NCBI GenBank assembly: GCA_038380795.1
Contig: CM076266.1
Span: 33,182,145 to 33,246,144 of the forward strand
DNA from: Pyrocephalus nanus
Taxonomy: Eukaryota; Chordata; Aves; Passeriformes; Tyrannidae
DNA: 64,000 bases
Direction: 5' to 3'
Shown here: positions 34,401 to 47,900 of the stretch, piece by piece
Layout of the letters: each line of letters begins with the position of its first letter
Position numbering within the stretch: the first letter of the stretch is position 1
Made by a program: the position numbers and the translations under genes
Notes under the pieces: generated by a model
Database searches by the model: none
The model's input: the letters and a program-made list of their open reading frames with translations, nothing else
What the model was told of the DNA's origin: nothing

Positions 34401-37400
34401 TTCTCAGGGATGAGCTAGGATTTTACGTATTGTACAGGGATAACTAAACAAACAATGCATGTGTTGTGAGAACCTTTATAATCAAAATCGAGGGCAGACT
34501 ATAAATTTCTGTGTAAAGATTAAAGAATTGTATTCCTTCAGTTCTATGTTATTTCATTGGTTGTTATGTGATCCAAGAGGACATTCTGAATAAAGAGATT
34601 GAATCTTGCACAAGTTGTTTCTCTCATTTAATTTACAACACGTGAATGAGATTGTTTCCATTATTCATCACAACTACTTTACTTTAAATGTGGTTATGGT
34701 AGGGGGACAATACAAGTAAAAGGATTGTTTGGAAAAGTTGGTCCTGTTGTTAGCCTTTTTGGTTTATGGTCACACTGCCAAAGGGTGTGTAACAGCCTGC
34801 AACTAGAGAAGAGGAAATTGAAAGCAAATAAAATGCCTTCTTGAAATACGAAAATTAAATTGTATATTCCGTTCTGAATGCTTTGGTCATAAAAATTCTC
34901 ATTTTACTCTGACCTATTGTACCTTCTTAGAAATTAAATATCCTGTGAAACCAGTAAACTAGTCAAAGAGTACAGGAATGAATTGCAGTTTTTTAAAAAA
35001 ACCTTGTATATCCTCAAGTGTCTTAAATATACAGAGCTGTAATAATTTTTACTGATGAACTAAAAGGGCAAATACTCTTATGTTATAATTAGATTATACG
35101 CTTGAAAGCAGTGTGATCATTCTAGACTACAGAACTGTTCTGTGTCCTCTGGTGAACCTAACCCAATAAATTAGGGTTCTGTTTTTCCATTGGAAGAAAT
35201 AAAAGGACTGATTGTCGAGCTGCCTAATAGTAAGGTAGAAAACAGAGCAAGAAGATCAGTGTCTGATCAAATGAATTTAAAATCAAACAAAATATAAGTA
35301 TTTCTTTTACTGGATGAAGTTGGTACACATAGAACCAAATTGCTTCTCAGTATGCATACACAATGCTTACTGTTTTATCTAGGGTAGAAGATCATTAGTT
35401 CTACTCACCTGCTAACAGGGTTTGAGGGTTGTAGTCTGAGCTGTCTCTCACAACCTGCTACATTTTTTTGGCCTATTTTGATCCTGGTGTTTGGCTGTCT
35501 TCTGGATTACTTCATGAGGGTTGGTAGGAATGAATTGTATGCCGCAGATACGGCAACAATGTTGCTTGACAGTAGATGTTCTTTGCAACAGCTGTGGTGT
35601 AGGAAAATAAAGGAGCTCTTTGAAGAAAATCAGAAGTAGCTGTCAACTACGTAAGTAGTTGGATCCTTGAACAATTCTTCACTAACCAATATCTTAGTGA
35701 CAAGCAAATGGGTGAACCATTTTTAAAACATTCACGAGAAAAATGTGTGGGTAAGAAGAGCTGTTTTCATCCCCACTGCAAGTTGGCTTCCTTGAGTCAT
35801 GTGTCGTGTTTGCTGTCATTATTTACATCTGTGCAATGTTCTTGAACTCTGGGCCTTTTCCTTTCTTATGTTTTCATGGGTTTGTAGTCCCTTGGTCTCA
35901 CACCGTGGCCTCCTTTAGTATCCTGTTAACTCCACACCTTCCACTCATGACTTTGCATTATTTCTCTTGACTTGGCTATGCCAGCTATTTGCCATGTGCT
36001 CCAGCCAAGCTGTACTTCAACAGGTATGGAATGCTGCTGCTGCTTGGTTTCCTATCAGTAGAAAGAATGAACACTAATAAAATGATAATATTTCTTCTTT
36101 ATCATTGGTTTTTTCCTCTGACCTTTAGCAAAATTGTATCAGTCCAAGTCCATTTGCCTACCTCCTTGCAACTCTTGACAGGTAGGATGGCCTTCATGCA
36201 ACTTCATACTGTTTTCTGTCTTTACATTAAAATAATTTTATTTCCGTGATTTATTTACTTTTCCCTGGCTCTGTTTTGGGATTGGTTATGTTTGGTTTTT
36301 TTTTTTTCAGTATTTCATACATCTTTTTTAAAAATGTGGTGTGTTTGTACACAAGGTGCTTCAAAATGTAACTAAGATGTGTAGCATTTTGGTATAAGGC
36401 TTAGAATGACTTTGTTCATCACTTCAGGAAATGGAAGTGCTTATATTGAGCCTTTTATTATGAATAAGATGTCTTATTTTCTATATTTCATTTGTTCTAA
36501 AAAAAGATAAGGTGAAACACATTATATAGTTAGATAAGCATGGAAATAGTCTGTACAGTGTTGTATTCATATAAATCCAGAATATATAAGCCCATGCACA
36601 CATGCATTAAAAGAATATTCGCCTATAAAGTATTTTTGACAAATTTCATTTTTAAGGAAAAGTAATTGCTTCACTTACATATGAAAGTATGATTTTATTT
36701 CTACAAAGAAAATTATATCTGGAACAAAGAGTACTTCCTATGCAGCATTGAACCGCATGCATTTTATGTTGTTCCCGTTTCACTGTGGCTTACTGAAGTG
36801 ATTAATTTATTGAAATGTTCTGTGTGACCAGAATACAACAGCTTAGTTGGGCCAGAGGACTGGGATCAACTATTTAACTGCAGAAGTCGCTGGTTATTAA
36901 GATTATAATGTCTGGCTCTGAGGAAAAGAAATACCAGAATTAAGGTTGATTATGCAGCCTTAATTCAGTTATCTTTGAATATATGCAGATAAACCAAGGT
37001 TTAGAGTCAATGGATGGTACTGCTTTACTTTTCAGGGTGTTTAGCCGTATGTAGTAATAGCTGTGCTTGAAAACTACAATTTCTCTTAACTTTATTTGAA
37101 ACCAGGAAACTTAAAAACATCAGATCACAGAGAATGCAGTTGGTTACGTAGCATATTGTGAGCATGTGGTCCTTGTCTGTGAATTATACGCATGTAACAG
37201 TAATTTGTTGCTGGTAATTGTGAATTTTGAGTTGAAAATCACTTATCCCTGGACCATGAAGGCAACTAACCTGATTATCCAGCTTAGCATTCAATTGTTG
37301 CAAACTGTTAAGCTCTCGTTTTTTTTTCTCTTGCCCATCCCGTTCCCCACCTCCCACCCCCACCACCAGCAGTCCCCTGCCTCTAAAACTTCATGCTTTT

Positions 37401-37438
37401 TTCCTTTGCCAGAAATGGGGCAGAGCTGCTAGAGACAT
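31440..37438. other. Non-coding stretch, probably intronic
   Basis: Six kilobases of AT-rich sequence with only short frames of no recognisable family. T runs occur at 31680-31691 and 33090-33107. If CpG island 2 drives a plus-strand gene, this is the start of its first long intron. Confidence 0.5.
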
Positions 37439-38036
37439 TTTATTTTCTTGAAGAGTCTTATGCATGGAGATAGCGTCCTCAGTCTTCTTTCCCCATAGGA
37501 TGTCCTGTCAGTTTAAGCTCTAGTTGCTTAATCTGGCAGGTGTTGAAGGCAGTTGCCATGCTCTTGGTGTTGACAGAGTAGGTTGCACTTGGAGTCATCT
37601 GATTCCTGGTTGCTTCTGACAGGGTCTTCTTGCCACCTGAAGGTATGAGCCAATGACAAGAGTCCTGCTTGCCATTGTTTTGACCAAACCCTATGCTTTC
37701 AGCTCCTTGTCTTTCTGCATGAGTGAGTGTTGAGTTCTTTGGTTGGTGGGGAATTTTCATTGTCCCTAGTCCCACTGCCATTTGGCCCTCCCTGGCCCCC
37801 CCTTCTTGGAAGTTCTGCTGTGTATGTATGTGACCACTGACACGTGCTGTGAAACTTGGACAGGAATGGTGGTAGCCTCTGTAGCCTCTGAAATGTAGGA
37901 AGCCTTCTTTCTTGCCGAGTAAGTTGTTGCACAAGATACCATCTTGATGGCAGCTGTCTTCATTTGCATTGAACTCTGGGAGAACCCAGAGACTGCTCTG
38001 ATAGTCAGGCCTCCTAAGAAGCCTATTTGCTTTCAT
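37439..38036 (-). pseudogene. Unrecognised 185-codon frame with downstream AATAAA, possible retrocopy
   Basis: On the minus strand an ATG-led frame runs from 38036 to a stop at 37479 (185 codons; an upstream GTG would give 194). It is the longest frame outside the CpG islands. An AATAAA lies at 37444-37439, about 35 bases past the stop, followed about 33 bases later by a short A run. Other minus-strand frames over the same stretch are also open for 67-77 codons, and upstream sequence stays codon-like with interruptions to about 38170. I recognise no family, domain, signal peptide or membrane segment. A decayed processed pseudogene is one explanation. The other is a chance frame in locally higher-GC DNA, since roughly one frame this long could arise by chance in a window of this size. 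Confidence 0.25.
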
Positions 38037-38720
38037 CCTCTGCCCAAGGAAGATGAATCTCACCCGCTGTCACTCTCACAGTAGGATGCAGGGAATGTGC
38101 TTGCAGCCATTCTGGCCATGACTTCCCAGTGCGTGGATGGTGGGAGTGCATTTTGCGAGGCAGAAGCATCTTCACTGTGATCTCTTCAAGAGGATATATA
38201 TCAAAACACTACTCAGTTTTGTGAAGGTGGAAGCGCTTTCTCTGCTTGGAGGGTAGGTGTGAGTGGGAATGGCGTGACCTGGGGAAGGGAAAGTGCTGTA
38301 TTCCATAATTCCCAAGGGAGAGAGGGCTTTAGCTCCCTGAGCTAGCCATCCTAATTTCTCCGTCCTGCCTGAAGTGATGTGGATAAGACTCCTTGCTTTG
38401 GCTCTGGACTGGCTTTAGAGTGACAGTTTCCTTGCATAAAGCCGTGTATATGAAGAACCATGTTTACAGAGCATGCTTCCTTCTATTTCTAGATGTCTTC
38501 ACATCTTAAATACCTGATAGCTGGTAAATTCAAGAATGTGAATGAAACATGTTTTTTTTCTCCAAATATAAATAACAAATATTTGTGGAGCACAAACTTA
38601 GGCAAACCTCTCTCCCCTGTTTTCCCCTTCTGTCTAGATTTTCATGGGGACAGCAGGATTCATCCCTGTCACAAAGGCCTTTCTTGCCAAGTTACAAGTT
38701 CTGTTCCAAGTAATAGAACT

Positions 38721-38769
38721 CAAAAAAAAAACCCCAAAAAACCCCAAAACAAACAAACAAACAAAAAAA
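38721..38769. repeat. A-rich (AAACC)n/(CAAA)n tract
   Basis: CAAAAAAAAAACCCC, AAAAAACCCC and repeated AAAC units form an A/C-only tract about 55 bases before the CR1 fragment. Confidence 0.9.
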
Positions 38770-38824
38770 CCTCCAACCCCAAACATTTCCTTTGCTACTT
38801 CTCGCTGCAGAAATAGCAAGACTC

Positions 38825-38972
38825 TTTGCATTGGTTGCCCAGAGACGTTAATGCATCTCCATCCACTAAAAAAACAGGTGGACATGGTCCTGGGCAACCT
38901 GCTCCAGGTGACCCTGCTTGAGCAGGGTGGTGGACTAGACAGTCTGCAGAGGTCCTCTCCAGCCTCAGCCAT
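38825..38972 (+). mobile_element. CR1 LINE 3'-region fragment, plus strand
   Basis: The plus strand reads TTGCATTGGTTGCCCAGAGA, then TGGACATGGTCCTGGGCAAC, CTTGAGCAGGGTGGTGGACT and AGAGGTCCTCTCCAGCCTCA. These are the sense-strand landmarks of the CR1 3' UTR, where similar phrases precede the terminal ATTCTATG repeats. The terminal octamers themselves are lost after about 38972. This is a short, 5'-truncated, diverged copy. The minus-strand frame across it is antisense noise. Confidence 0.85.
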
Positions 38973-41900
38973 TCCTTGACTGAAACTTTCTGAGAATATT
39001 TTTAAAGAGAATTGAAGTTCATTTGGTTAGAGGTGAGGGAAGCAAAAAATAAATTAAAATAGATTCATTTAATGGGAACTATAGAGCACACTTTCAAATT
39101 AAGCTGCTCTGCCAGGCTTGCTTGTAATTCTGGGGAGTCAATAAAAATGTTATGAATTCATAACAAAATAACAGCAAATCATATTACTTCTGTCTATACA
39201 AACAACTGAAGCATCTCTGCAACTAAAGAGTACCCTAAATGCATTTTCTATACACAGATCAGAGTTGTGAGCTTACCTAAAACTTAGAAAGAGAATGCAT
39301 ACTCTCACCTTTGAGCATAATAGGCCAATTCTCAGTGTCATTGCCTTTGATCTCATAGAAAGAATCATGTGTGCAGAAAAAGTAGCCAGGATTTGCTGGC
39401 TGTTTGGGAGTAATTTTCTGATCATGCTTTGCAGATAGGAATTTAAATGTAAAAAGTCAAATTTACATAAGCAGATTCTGTGAACCTTTGCCCTCCCCTC
39501 ACTCTCGACTTTTGCTGCCCAGTTTGGCTCGAGCACTTTTTCAGATATCTCTTTTGTGAGTTATGTGTTGCTCCAGCAAGAAACCCAAGTTCTGAGATCA
39601 AGACAGTGGTGGAATTGCAGCCACAAAACCTGAACTCAGGCAATGTTCCCTCTCCCATTACTGCTCCACCTACTCATGAGGCAGCTCTGTGGGGACCAGT
39701 GTGGACACTGGCTTGTAGCCAGGCATGTACCAGACATCTCCTTACCTTTGCTCATAGATGGAGCTCATCCACAAATGCAGCTGGAAGTTAATACCCATTA
39801 TATAAGCTCACATGATTGTAACCTGTACTTTGCAATAGCAGTACAGGCCGCCTCTTTTCTGAAAAATTTGTATTTCTCAATATTTTTAACATACTTTATT
39901 TTCTCAACTTAGGCTTATCAGGAAGGCTTATCAGCAATTTATGTTGGAGATAGAAGGAAAAAGGGAAATGGATTGCTGAGAGGATATTGCTTGCTGCCTG
40001 GGCAAGCATAACATGCAATAAGATGAAAAGCTTGGACTCCTCTTTATGAAGTTCAATTCCAAGCCAAGTTATAACGAGCTCAGCTTCTTCAAAACCTGTC
40101 TGTGTAGATATAGCCATAGTCCGTTTTGATGATCATAAGTCTGCAGCTGAATTAATTATTTGATGGTGCAAGAAAGATATGTAAAGGCAGACCTTTACTG
40201 CCGGAGTCCAGATCTACAAGATCAAATCTACAGTCTAATATTTTTTTAAATGTTTTGTTGCTAAGGGTTTCCTGATACATCATGCCTAATCTTGTCAATA
40301 TTTCTTTAGGTCTTTCTCTTTTAAATAGCTTTGGATGAGTGGAACATCCTGTACTTTTGCAAAGATCTCCTTGAGTTAGTGAAAGCCATTTGTGTGAACA
40401 TGGGCATCTGAAAGAAGCAAAGGCATTTTGAGCCCTGCACAGTTGTAAGGCGATCTGTGTTTGGGAAATGAGAATAGTAGGGCATTACTGTGTTGGCTTG
40501 GAAAGTAATCTAATCTAAAAGAGCTTGAAACAATTTGCAAATTAGGATTGTGAAAACCTCAATGTCATTTTTAGTTCTTTAAGGAGAACAAGTATTTAAA
40601 TCCAGAAAGAGCACAAGGCAGGAAGAATTTGAGAGATTCAACCTGGCAGATGTTGCAAGGCATGGGATAGAATAGGACTGAGCTTTACCTATTGCCATGT
40701 GAAGGTTAAGATCTGCAATCTCTATTAGGAGATCCAAATTTCACAACACTTGGGTGATGGTGTAACAGGAAGAAGGGTGTGGGCAAAACTACAGAGCGAC
40801 ATATGAGTAATTCAAGACCTCACCTGTTTTCTCATCTGGAGAGCAGGGCAAAGTGGGGAAAGCAGATGGGCAGATCAGAAGTTACAGTTTAAGCGCTTAC
40901 TTTTGCTGAGCTTATCTCCATCGGGGATGATCTTTGGGCATTCGTATTTATTGCATGCTCTTTGTATTTTTGGGTGGAAGCATTTTGAGTCAGAAAAAAT
41001 GATGTCTGGTGTTACTCCTTTTATGCGCTATCTCAGCGCAGCAAATCTGAGCTATTAGGTTATAGCCAGTAGATGCCAGTAGTCTTTGTGATACTTTACT
41101 TTTAATTTACTTGGATGTGTTTTTTTCAATGATTTTCCTAGTGGTGATACAAGCTGTCTTTTTAATAATATCAAAGTGGTGGAATTACTCTCTCATTTTG
41201 ATGTGAAAAAGGCTTGGTGAGTATCACAGGCAGATTAGAACCTTAAATAGTGCCCAGAAATGATATGTTATGATCCCAAAAGTGATTTTTGCAATTCCGT
41301 CAACATTACGTATGTTAAATAAATGCACATCTTCCTGCAATGTTTGAAATGAGGGTTCAGGACTCCAAAATGAAATTTAATACATAATTGCCTTCAGTGG
41401 TTATTACTGCTGGAGAACTGAGAAAGGCAAAAATAAAGATAGGTGATACAAGCTTACTCTTTACCAAAACTCAACAGTTTTGTGAGCAAAATTATCTGAT
41501 TACAGTGTGTTTTTATGATGGAAGTAATTTTGTCTGCAGTGCTAAATTTGGAATCAGTATACCCAGCCATTTGCGTCTGTGTATATGGCAGGTCTAATAT
41601 CTTGATTTAGGGATTAAAATTATACCATGCTCTTGTTTGGTTTTCTTCAGAGTCTTACCATGTTTTGTTTTTTTTTTTTTTGTTGTTGTTTGTTTGTTTG
41701 TTTTGTTTTGTTTTGTTTTGTTTTAAATTTTTTTATTTTTTTGTTTGTTTGTTTTTTCCTTTTTTTCTTTTTCTGATATAGTGTGAAATCTCATTGTTGA
41801 ATTTTGTTGTATTTTATGTTTCCTGATATCTTCATGAAAAACTTGGTTAAACTTTGTGATAACTCAAGAGTCTTTATACCCTTATATTTCAGTTAGCCCA

Positions 41901-44900
41901 TGGTATTGATATTGAAAGCAATTAATACTCTTCCCTTTGTAACCAAGCTAATGTCATCTAATCAACATTATGTAATTCAACAAATAGAGCAAAAACTACT
42001 GAATTTAAATACTGTGCTCTTTTGTTATCTCTAGATGTGCAGCACAGCATGTGTTTTTGTGTCTTTTGTACATTTTGTAGATCAGAAGGTGAATTTTGGG
42101 GAGTAAATGCGTTGTATTTTTGAGTCAATAAATTTTGCTTTCTGTCAACACTTACGTTCAAGTTATGTTTCTGCTGAATTACCCATTGTTAATTAAGAAT
42201 AATTTTATCTCTTTGGTTAACAGAAGAAATTGGGACATTATTAGGGTGTTGGCCTTGATGTTTCCGTAACATGTTAGCTGCTTTGATCTGGCTGTGTTGA
42301 CAGTAAAATTGGGTCTTCTGCTTGGACGTGTAGGAGAAATATGTGTTTGGTTAGACCGTTATCAAATTGGAGGAAGTAACTAGAATTGGTAAAGTGAAGA
42401 CAGGCACAATAATAATGAAAAAAGAGAGGAAAAATAATTAAAAAAGGAGAGAAAAAATTAAACAATGAGGGGTCACGCAGAACACTGTCACTTTGTTGAT
42501 GTAATTTATTGCTGTAAACAGAGGTCATGACATCACGTTACAGCTTTCACAGCGCTTCTCAGTTTTGTACCATTTTTCTATGGCTCATACAAGCCCAGTC
42601 CTAGAACATTGCATTCTCTTTTGTGTACTGCTCATTATTTTCTGTGTTTTTTTCTAACCAGAAGAGATTAAACAGGAGAGAGAGTTCAGGCAGGATTTGG
42701 AAAAACAATAGAGTGGGAAAGGAAAATGACATTAGCAAAGACTGCAAGGTGTCTGCACATGTCTGTTAGTGACCATGTCTGAATTGTCTGAAAGTAGTTG
42801 TGAGAGGTAACTGTAAAAAGTGAGAGTTTTTTAAATTTTAATGGAGAGCTACTTGTTCGAAGGGATGGATCTAAGACTTTGGTCTGTGTGTGATGGTGTT
42901 ACCACCTTGTAATTGATTGATAGGAATCTAAGTTGTATAAAGCACCAGCAGCTGTATGTTATGGAATGATACAACTTCAGTACAATGAGGGATAGGCAGC
43001 TACTGAAATCTGCTCTTGTATGATAATTTTTGATAGTAGTGACATGTCCTGGTTTTGAACACCAAATGCCTTTGACCTAGTTTAACTCTAGTATAACAGC
43101 ATTGAGAATATGGGCCATTTACATCATGGAAAGAAAAAAGGAAAATACATTAAATTATTTTCTATTTTTAGTGTATTATTTTTTCTTAATTAAACATTCA
43201 CAATAATATAAAACAAGATACAGCAAAAATAGGTTTCTGTTGTATTTGCTTAATGTAAGCACATGTAATCTTGTAAGCCCTGTGTGCCATTTTAGATTTT
43301 ATTTAATTTTTCTTTTAAGCTTCAGACTGAAAGTTAAAGTGCCCCAAAGGGGTCTTTATTCTAGTTGAAGTGCTCTGATTGCACTGATCTTTTCTTCCTT
43401 TTCTTTTTGGTAGTATTTTAAGTTTTGTGGGTTGTGGGGGAAGAAATGCCATCTTTTCTGTTATGAACATTGGCAGCTAAAGCTGCTTGGTGCTTTTTCA
43501 GTGATCTTAACAGTCACCAGTCAGCCAAAAAATGAGGAGGACCTCACAGAATTGCACATTATGTGTGACCTTGATTCAGAACTGTGTCTGTAATTTAAGA
43601 AACTTGAAGGACAGGTTGTGAGATCTATGCTGTGGTTGGCCATCTCACTGGCTGTCTGGGTCTTCTCAAAAATATCTGTTTAAAATGTTACAACAACTTT
43701 TGAGAAACTTGTGATTTAAAATCACATAATCTCAAAAAGTGAACTGTGACTAACTATGTGAGGTTGTAGATTGGTCAAAGCATGAGAGATTACATTTTAA
43801 GACCAATATACAAGGAGGAGTACAAAGGGAAGAAGGAGGGTAAAGCACCTCTGTCTCCATGTCAGAATTACCAAGTTTGGTGTATGTTCCTCTAGTTGCT
43901 TGGTACCCTAGCTGGGCATCAGTCCCCAAAATGTGGTGATCATATTCAGTCTTGAATTGAGGTGTCAGTGCTCTTTCCAAAGAAATCTAATTTGACTATT
44001 TCATCCTCATGAAATCTTCAAATATATCCTAGCATCCCTAATTTCATGTTATGTTATCCCTAATAACATAGCATTGTCAGTCAAGAGCATTAGTCCTAAC
44101 ATTTGGTCAACACCCATTTCAACTTTCAATCTGGATCTTTTCATAATATGGTGGTGTAAGAAAGCAAGTTAGGTGCCTGGTTTTTCCTATCTTCACATAA
44201 TTCCGTATTGTCCTTAAATAACTTATTTAATTATTTTCATTTTTTTAAGAGTCCATCTTTTTCTACTTTAGTCCTCACAAGGAAACATTTTGGAAGGTTA
44301 TATGAAAAGTCACAGTTCCAGTAGAGTGTGTTTATGTCTTGCCTTTATGTCTTGTTGTCACTCCAGAGCCACCACACTCAGCTGCTGAGAAATTATGAGG
44401 ATCACTAGATTCCATTTAATTTTTCTTGTAAAACTGCTGACAAGCTTCGCAGGTGTCTGGAAGGCTCTGCAGAATGGCTAGGAGCAAACTGTTTCAGGCA
44501 AAATCCTTACAGATGAATAGTGTTTTGAATGGACAAAATATAAGTATATTTTTTGTAATCTTCAGGATGCCATCGTACTCCCCTGAGGAACTTTTGGAGC
44601 CTAGTGCTGATTTTAGAAATGTATAAGGTAGCATTAGAAATAAGATGCCTCTTGAAGTAGCAATAATGAAGGAGAGAGTATTTCACCACTGTTGGTGATC
44701 GTCTGGAGATGAATTCCCCAACAGTAAATCCTCAAAGCGCTAGGTAGTCATCTGATAACATAAAATAAAAATGAGCAGTTTGCATCCCTATTATAATTAC
44801 AGTGCTGTTTTCCTGCTTGAATTTTAATATGTAGCATTTCAGTGGTCTGCACTGTTTGTAAGGATAGAGTAGTAACCCATCAAGAATGAAAAAACTACCA

Positions 44901-47900
44901 TGGTCTGTGTTGTGTCAACCAAATAAAAATCCCTTTTCCATTTGTTCCTGCATATATTTAAGACTGCATTTACCTATTTGTATGCCTGTAAATGGTGCTT
45001 TACAGTCATATGAAAAGAGAGACGGTCTTGCCAAGATCTTCTAACATATTTTTATATAATTATGGCTATTTTCTCTAGTTTTTTCTGGTTTTTAACACTT
45101 TATTAGGACAAATGCACATAAGTGATTCAATTTTTCAGTGCTGTCTGTTTACCCGTGTTAGAAATTATTCTTTAACTCTGTATGTTTGCTTTTTTAGGGA
45201 TATCATGACTCATTATTTACTCATGGGTAATCGTCTTTAGTAAACAGTGCATCTTATGAGAGCTAATACAGAGCTTTGTGTGTATCATTTAGAAAGAGAC
45301 CCTTCAATTCAAAAGTTCCTGCCAGCTGTCACCCCCGCAGTTAATATCACCTCATAATATAGAGCTAGTCACAAAATACCAGAAGTAATGTTTGTGTTTA
45401 GAGGAACAGGAAAGCTTGCAAATAAACTGGAACTCAGTAACATGCATGACTTCAGGGCTGCAGTAAAATATACCTGGGCATATAACACTACAGATTTCTG
45501 TTTTGTGTCTGATATCTTACTGCTATGGTTAGTTGGTATTTTATACTTTTTCAATTAATGAAAACAAGAAAAAATCAGTGTAAACCAGAACAACTTCAAT
45601 TTGCAATTTTTCTCTTACAATGAGAAAATATATTTTGTATCTATTACCAATTACTTTCCTTAAAATTATATCCTAGGTTTAGATTTTGAATAATTCCCTG
45701 GCTGACTAAGTGATGACTCTCTCTTTTAGTCTCCTATTTATAAAAGAAGTTAAAAGATTTAGTTCATCAATTTTTTGTACAGACTGCAGATATACTGGTT
45801 GGGGCCAAATTCTGTCCTCGGTTAATGCCTGTCAATGGCAGCGTTGTGAATGTATTTCAGAGTAGCACTGAGTCTTTAATGTTTTGTTTCTTGTGTGTAT
45901 ATAGGAGTAAGAATTAAGGAGATGATAGATAAACTGATTATAAAAATAGATAGGAAATAGAGGTTCATTTTCCAGTCCAACATGCTGCTGCCAGTACTGA
46001 AGCAAGAGTAAAGCCATTACTCACTGCCCTGCGGGTGCTGCACCCTGCAATGAATGAGTACCATATTTTAAAATATCTAGTAACATCATGAAAAACTGAA
46101 GTTGAAGCAGGAGTTCAGAACTTAATTAGTGAAACTGTCTTTCCTCCTTCAGTGATGCCAGCCAGAAAAATTTGATTATATTTCAAACTTTCCCAAACCG
46201 ACTTTGTCTTTTCACTTCTTAGGAACTGTCTGAAACCAAGAGCAAGGAAAGGTGTAGCACAGAAGGCAGCTTTATGTGCCTTCATAGCCTGGTTTCAGAT
46301 TGGTAACATCCCTCTGAAGTTTTACTGTATTCTTTCAACCTCTAAGATTTTCTGCACTTTGAAGTTAAAAACCAAGTTAACCTTTGACCACAAATTTCAA
46401 AATCGCCTGTAGAAAGCCCTTCCTCTTCTGCTGCCTGATAAATGCAAAACTTTCCTCTGCATATATAGGATTCAGAAAGCCTCTGTAGAAAAGTGGCTTT
46501 ATTAATTCTGAATTGTGCTTTTTCTGGTTAATTCTCTTCAAGAGGAGGCATCTCTTCTAAGTGTTTGAAGCTCTTCCTTCCTTTTCAACCTGAAGAATAG
46601 AATACTGAGCAAGAATAATTAGAGGGAAAAATGTTGGTAGCTGTTGTGATGTGAAGACCTTACTTGCAGCTGGGTTCTGCCCGCTAAATGAATATTGCTC
46701 TCAGCCTTACTAACTCAAGACCTATAGGATACAAAAGAAGCAAACCCAAAGAAAACTAAATGGAAATATGCCCTGCCATGTGTTTTTTGTGCTGAATGAG
46801 AAAAACAATCTCTTTGCTCTGAGACAACTTAAGGGTTTTTTTTTTCCCGTTGCTTGTATCATTCAACATCTGTTTTCTGAAAAAGGGCATAGCATGGGCT
46901 GTTGCTGGTTTTACAGTCCTTTCCAGATAGTGGGCATAGGCAGTCTTCTCAGCCCCTGTACCAAATTTCAATAGAAAATGAAGAGTGTTGTCTGGTATGG
47001 GGTAGATGGTATATTTTATATTTGAAATTCCAATCACTGCTCCCTGCATGAGCATCTTGAGGTTTCCGAGTGAGTTTGTTAGCAGTTTCACAGATTTCTA
47101 TCCTCCTCTTTTCCAAGGCTTTTCCAAACTTTTTTTCTGATCCCATCTCTGCGGAGCTGACAGGCACACTCACAGGTTCCGCTCTGTCTGTGGAAAGATT
47201 TTATGTCAGAGGAGAGCTGGGCATCAGTACCACCCAGGCACGGCACACCGAGGTGCTCAGTGCAGTAGGACGGCGGCTGCCATGTCCTACATCCACCTCG
47301 GTGCTCCCAAAAGAAGGCTTCGCATGGAGGAGGCTTTCCATCAGATGCATGGAGTAGCATCAGTGGCATGGTTCAGGAAACATGCAGCTCTGAGAGAGCA
47401 GGAGATTTACAGACTACAGCATGGTGTGCAGAGCTGGTTAAGTGGTCAGCATCTCTCTTGCACCTGTAGATAGTCCAAGAAGCTCTGCAGTGTTGTCTGT
47501 GCAAATATGCTGAATGCTCCTGCCTCAGACTGGGAAAGTCAGAGATTCCTGCTCATGATCAGGCTCTAAAAGGATCAGGGTAGGACATTTTTAGTGCCCT
47601 TTCAGGAGGTGATATCTACCTGGAAGGGGTATTCTTCTACTGCAGGCAGCATTGTTCATTGTGGGATACAGTTTGGGAAGGCAGGTGGGACATGAACTAT
47701 CTGGTACTACCAGGATAATGCAAGACAGGTCTTTTAAGAGGAATCATAAACATGTTTGGCATAAATGCACAATAAAGTGTCTCCTGTACGACTCATTCTT
47801 CCAGTGTTGCCTAATCAATTTGGTACGTTGTTTTTGAAGGTTTGATTTCTTTTATGCCTTGTGTCTCCTGGTACTCAGATGTCTGGCTGATGAGGTCTTT

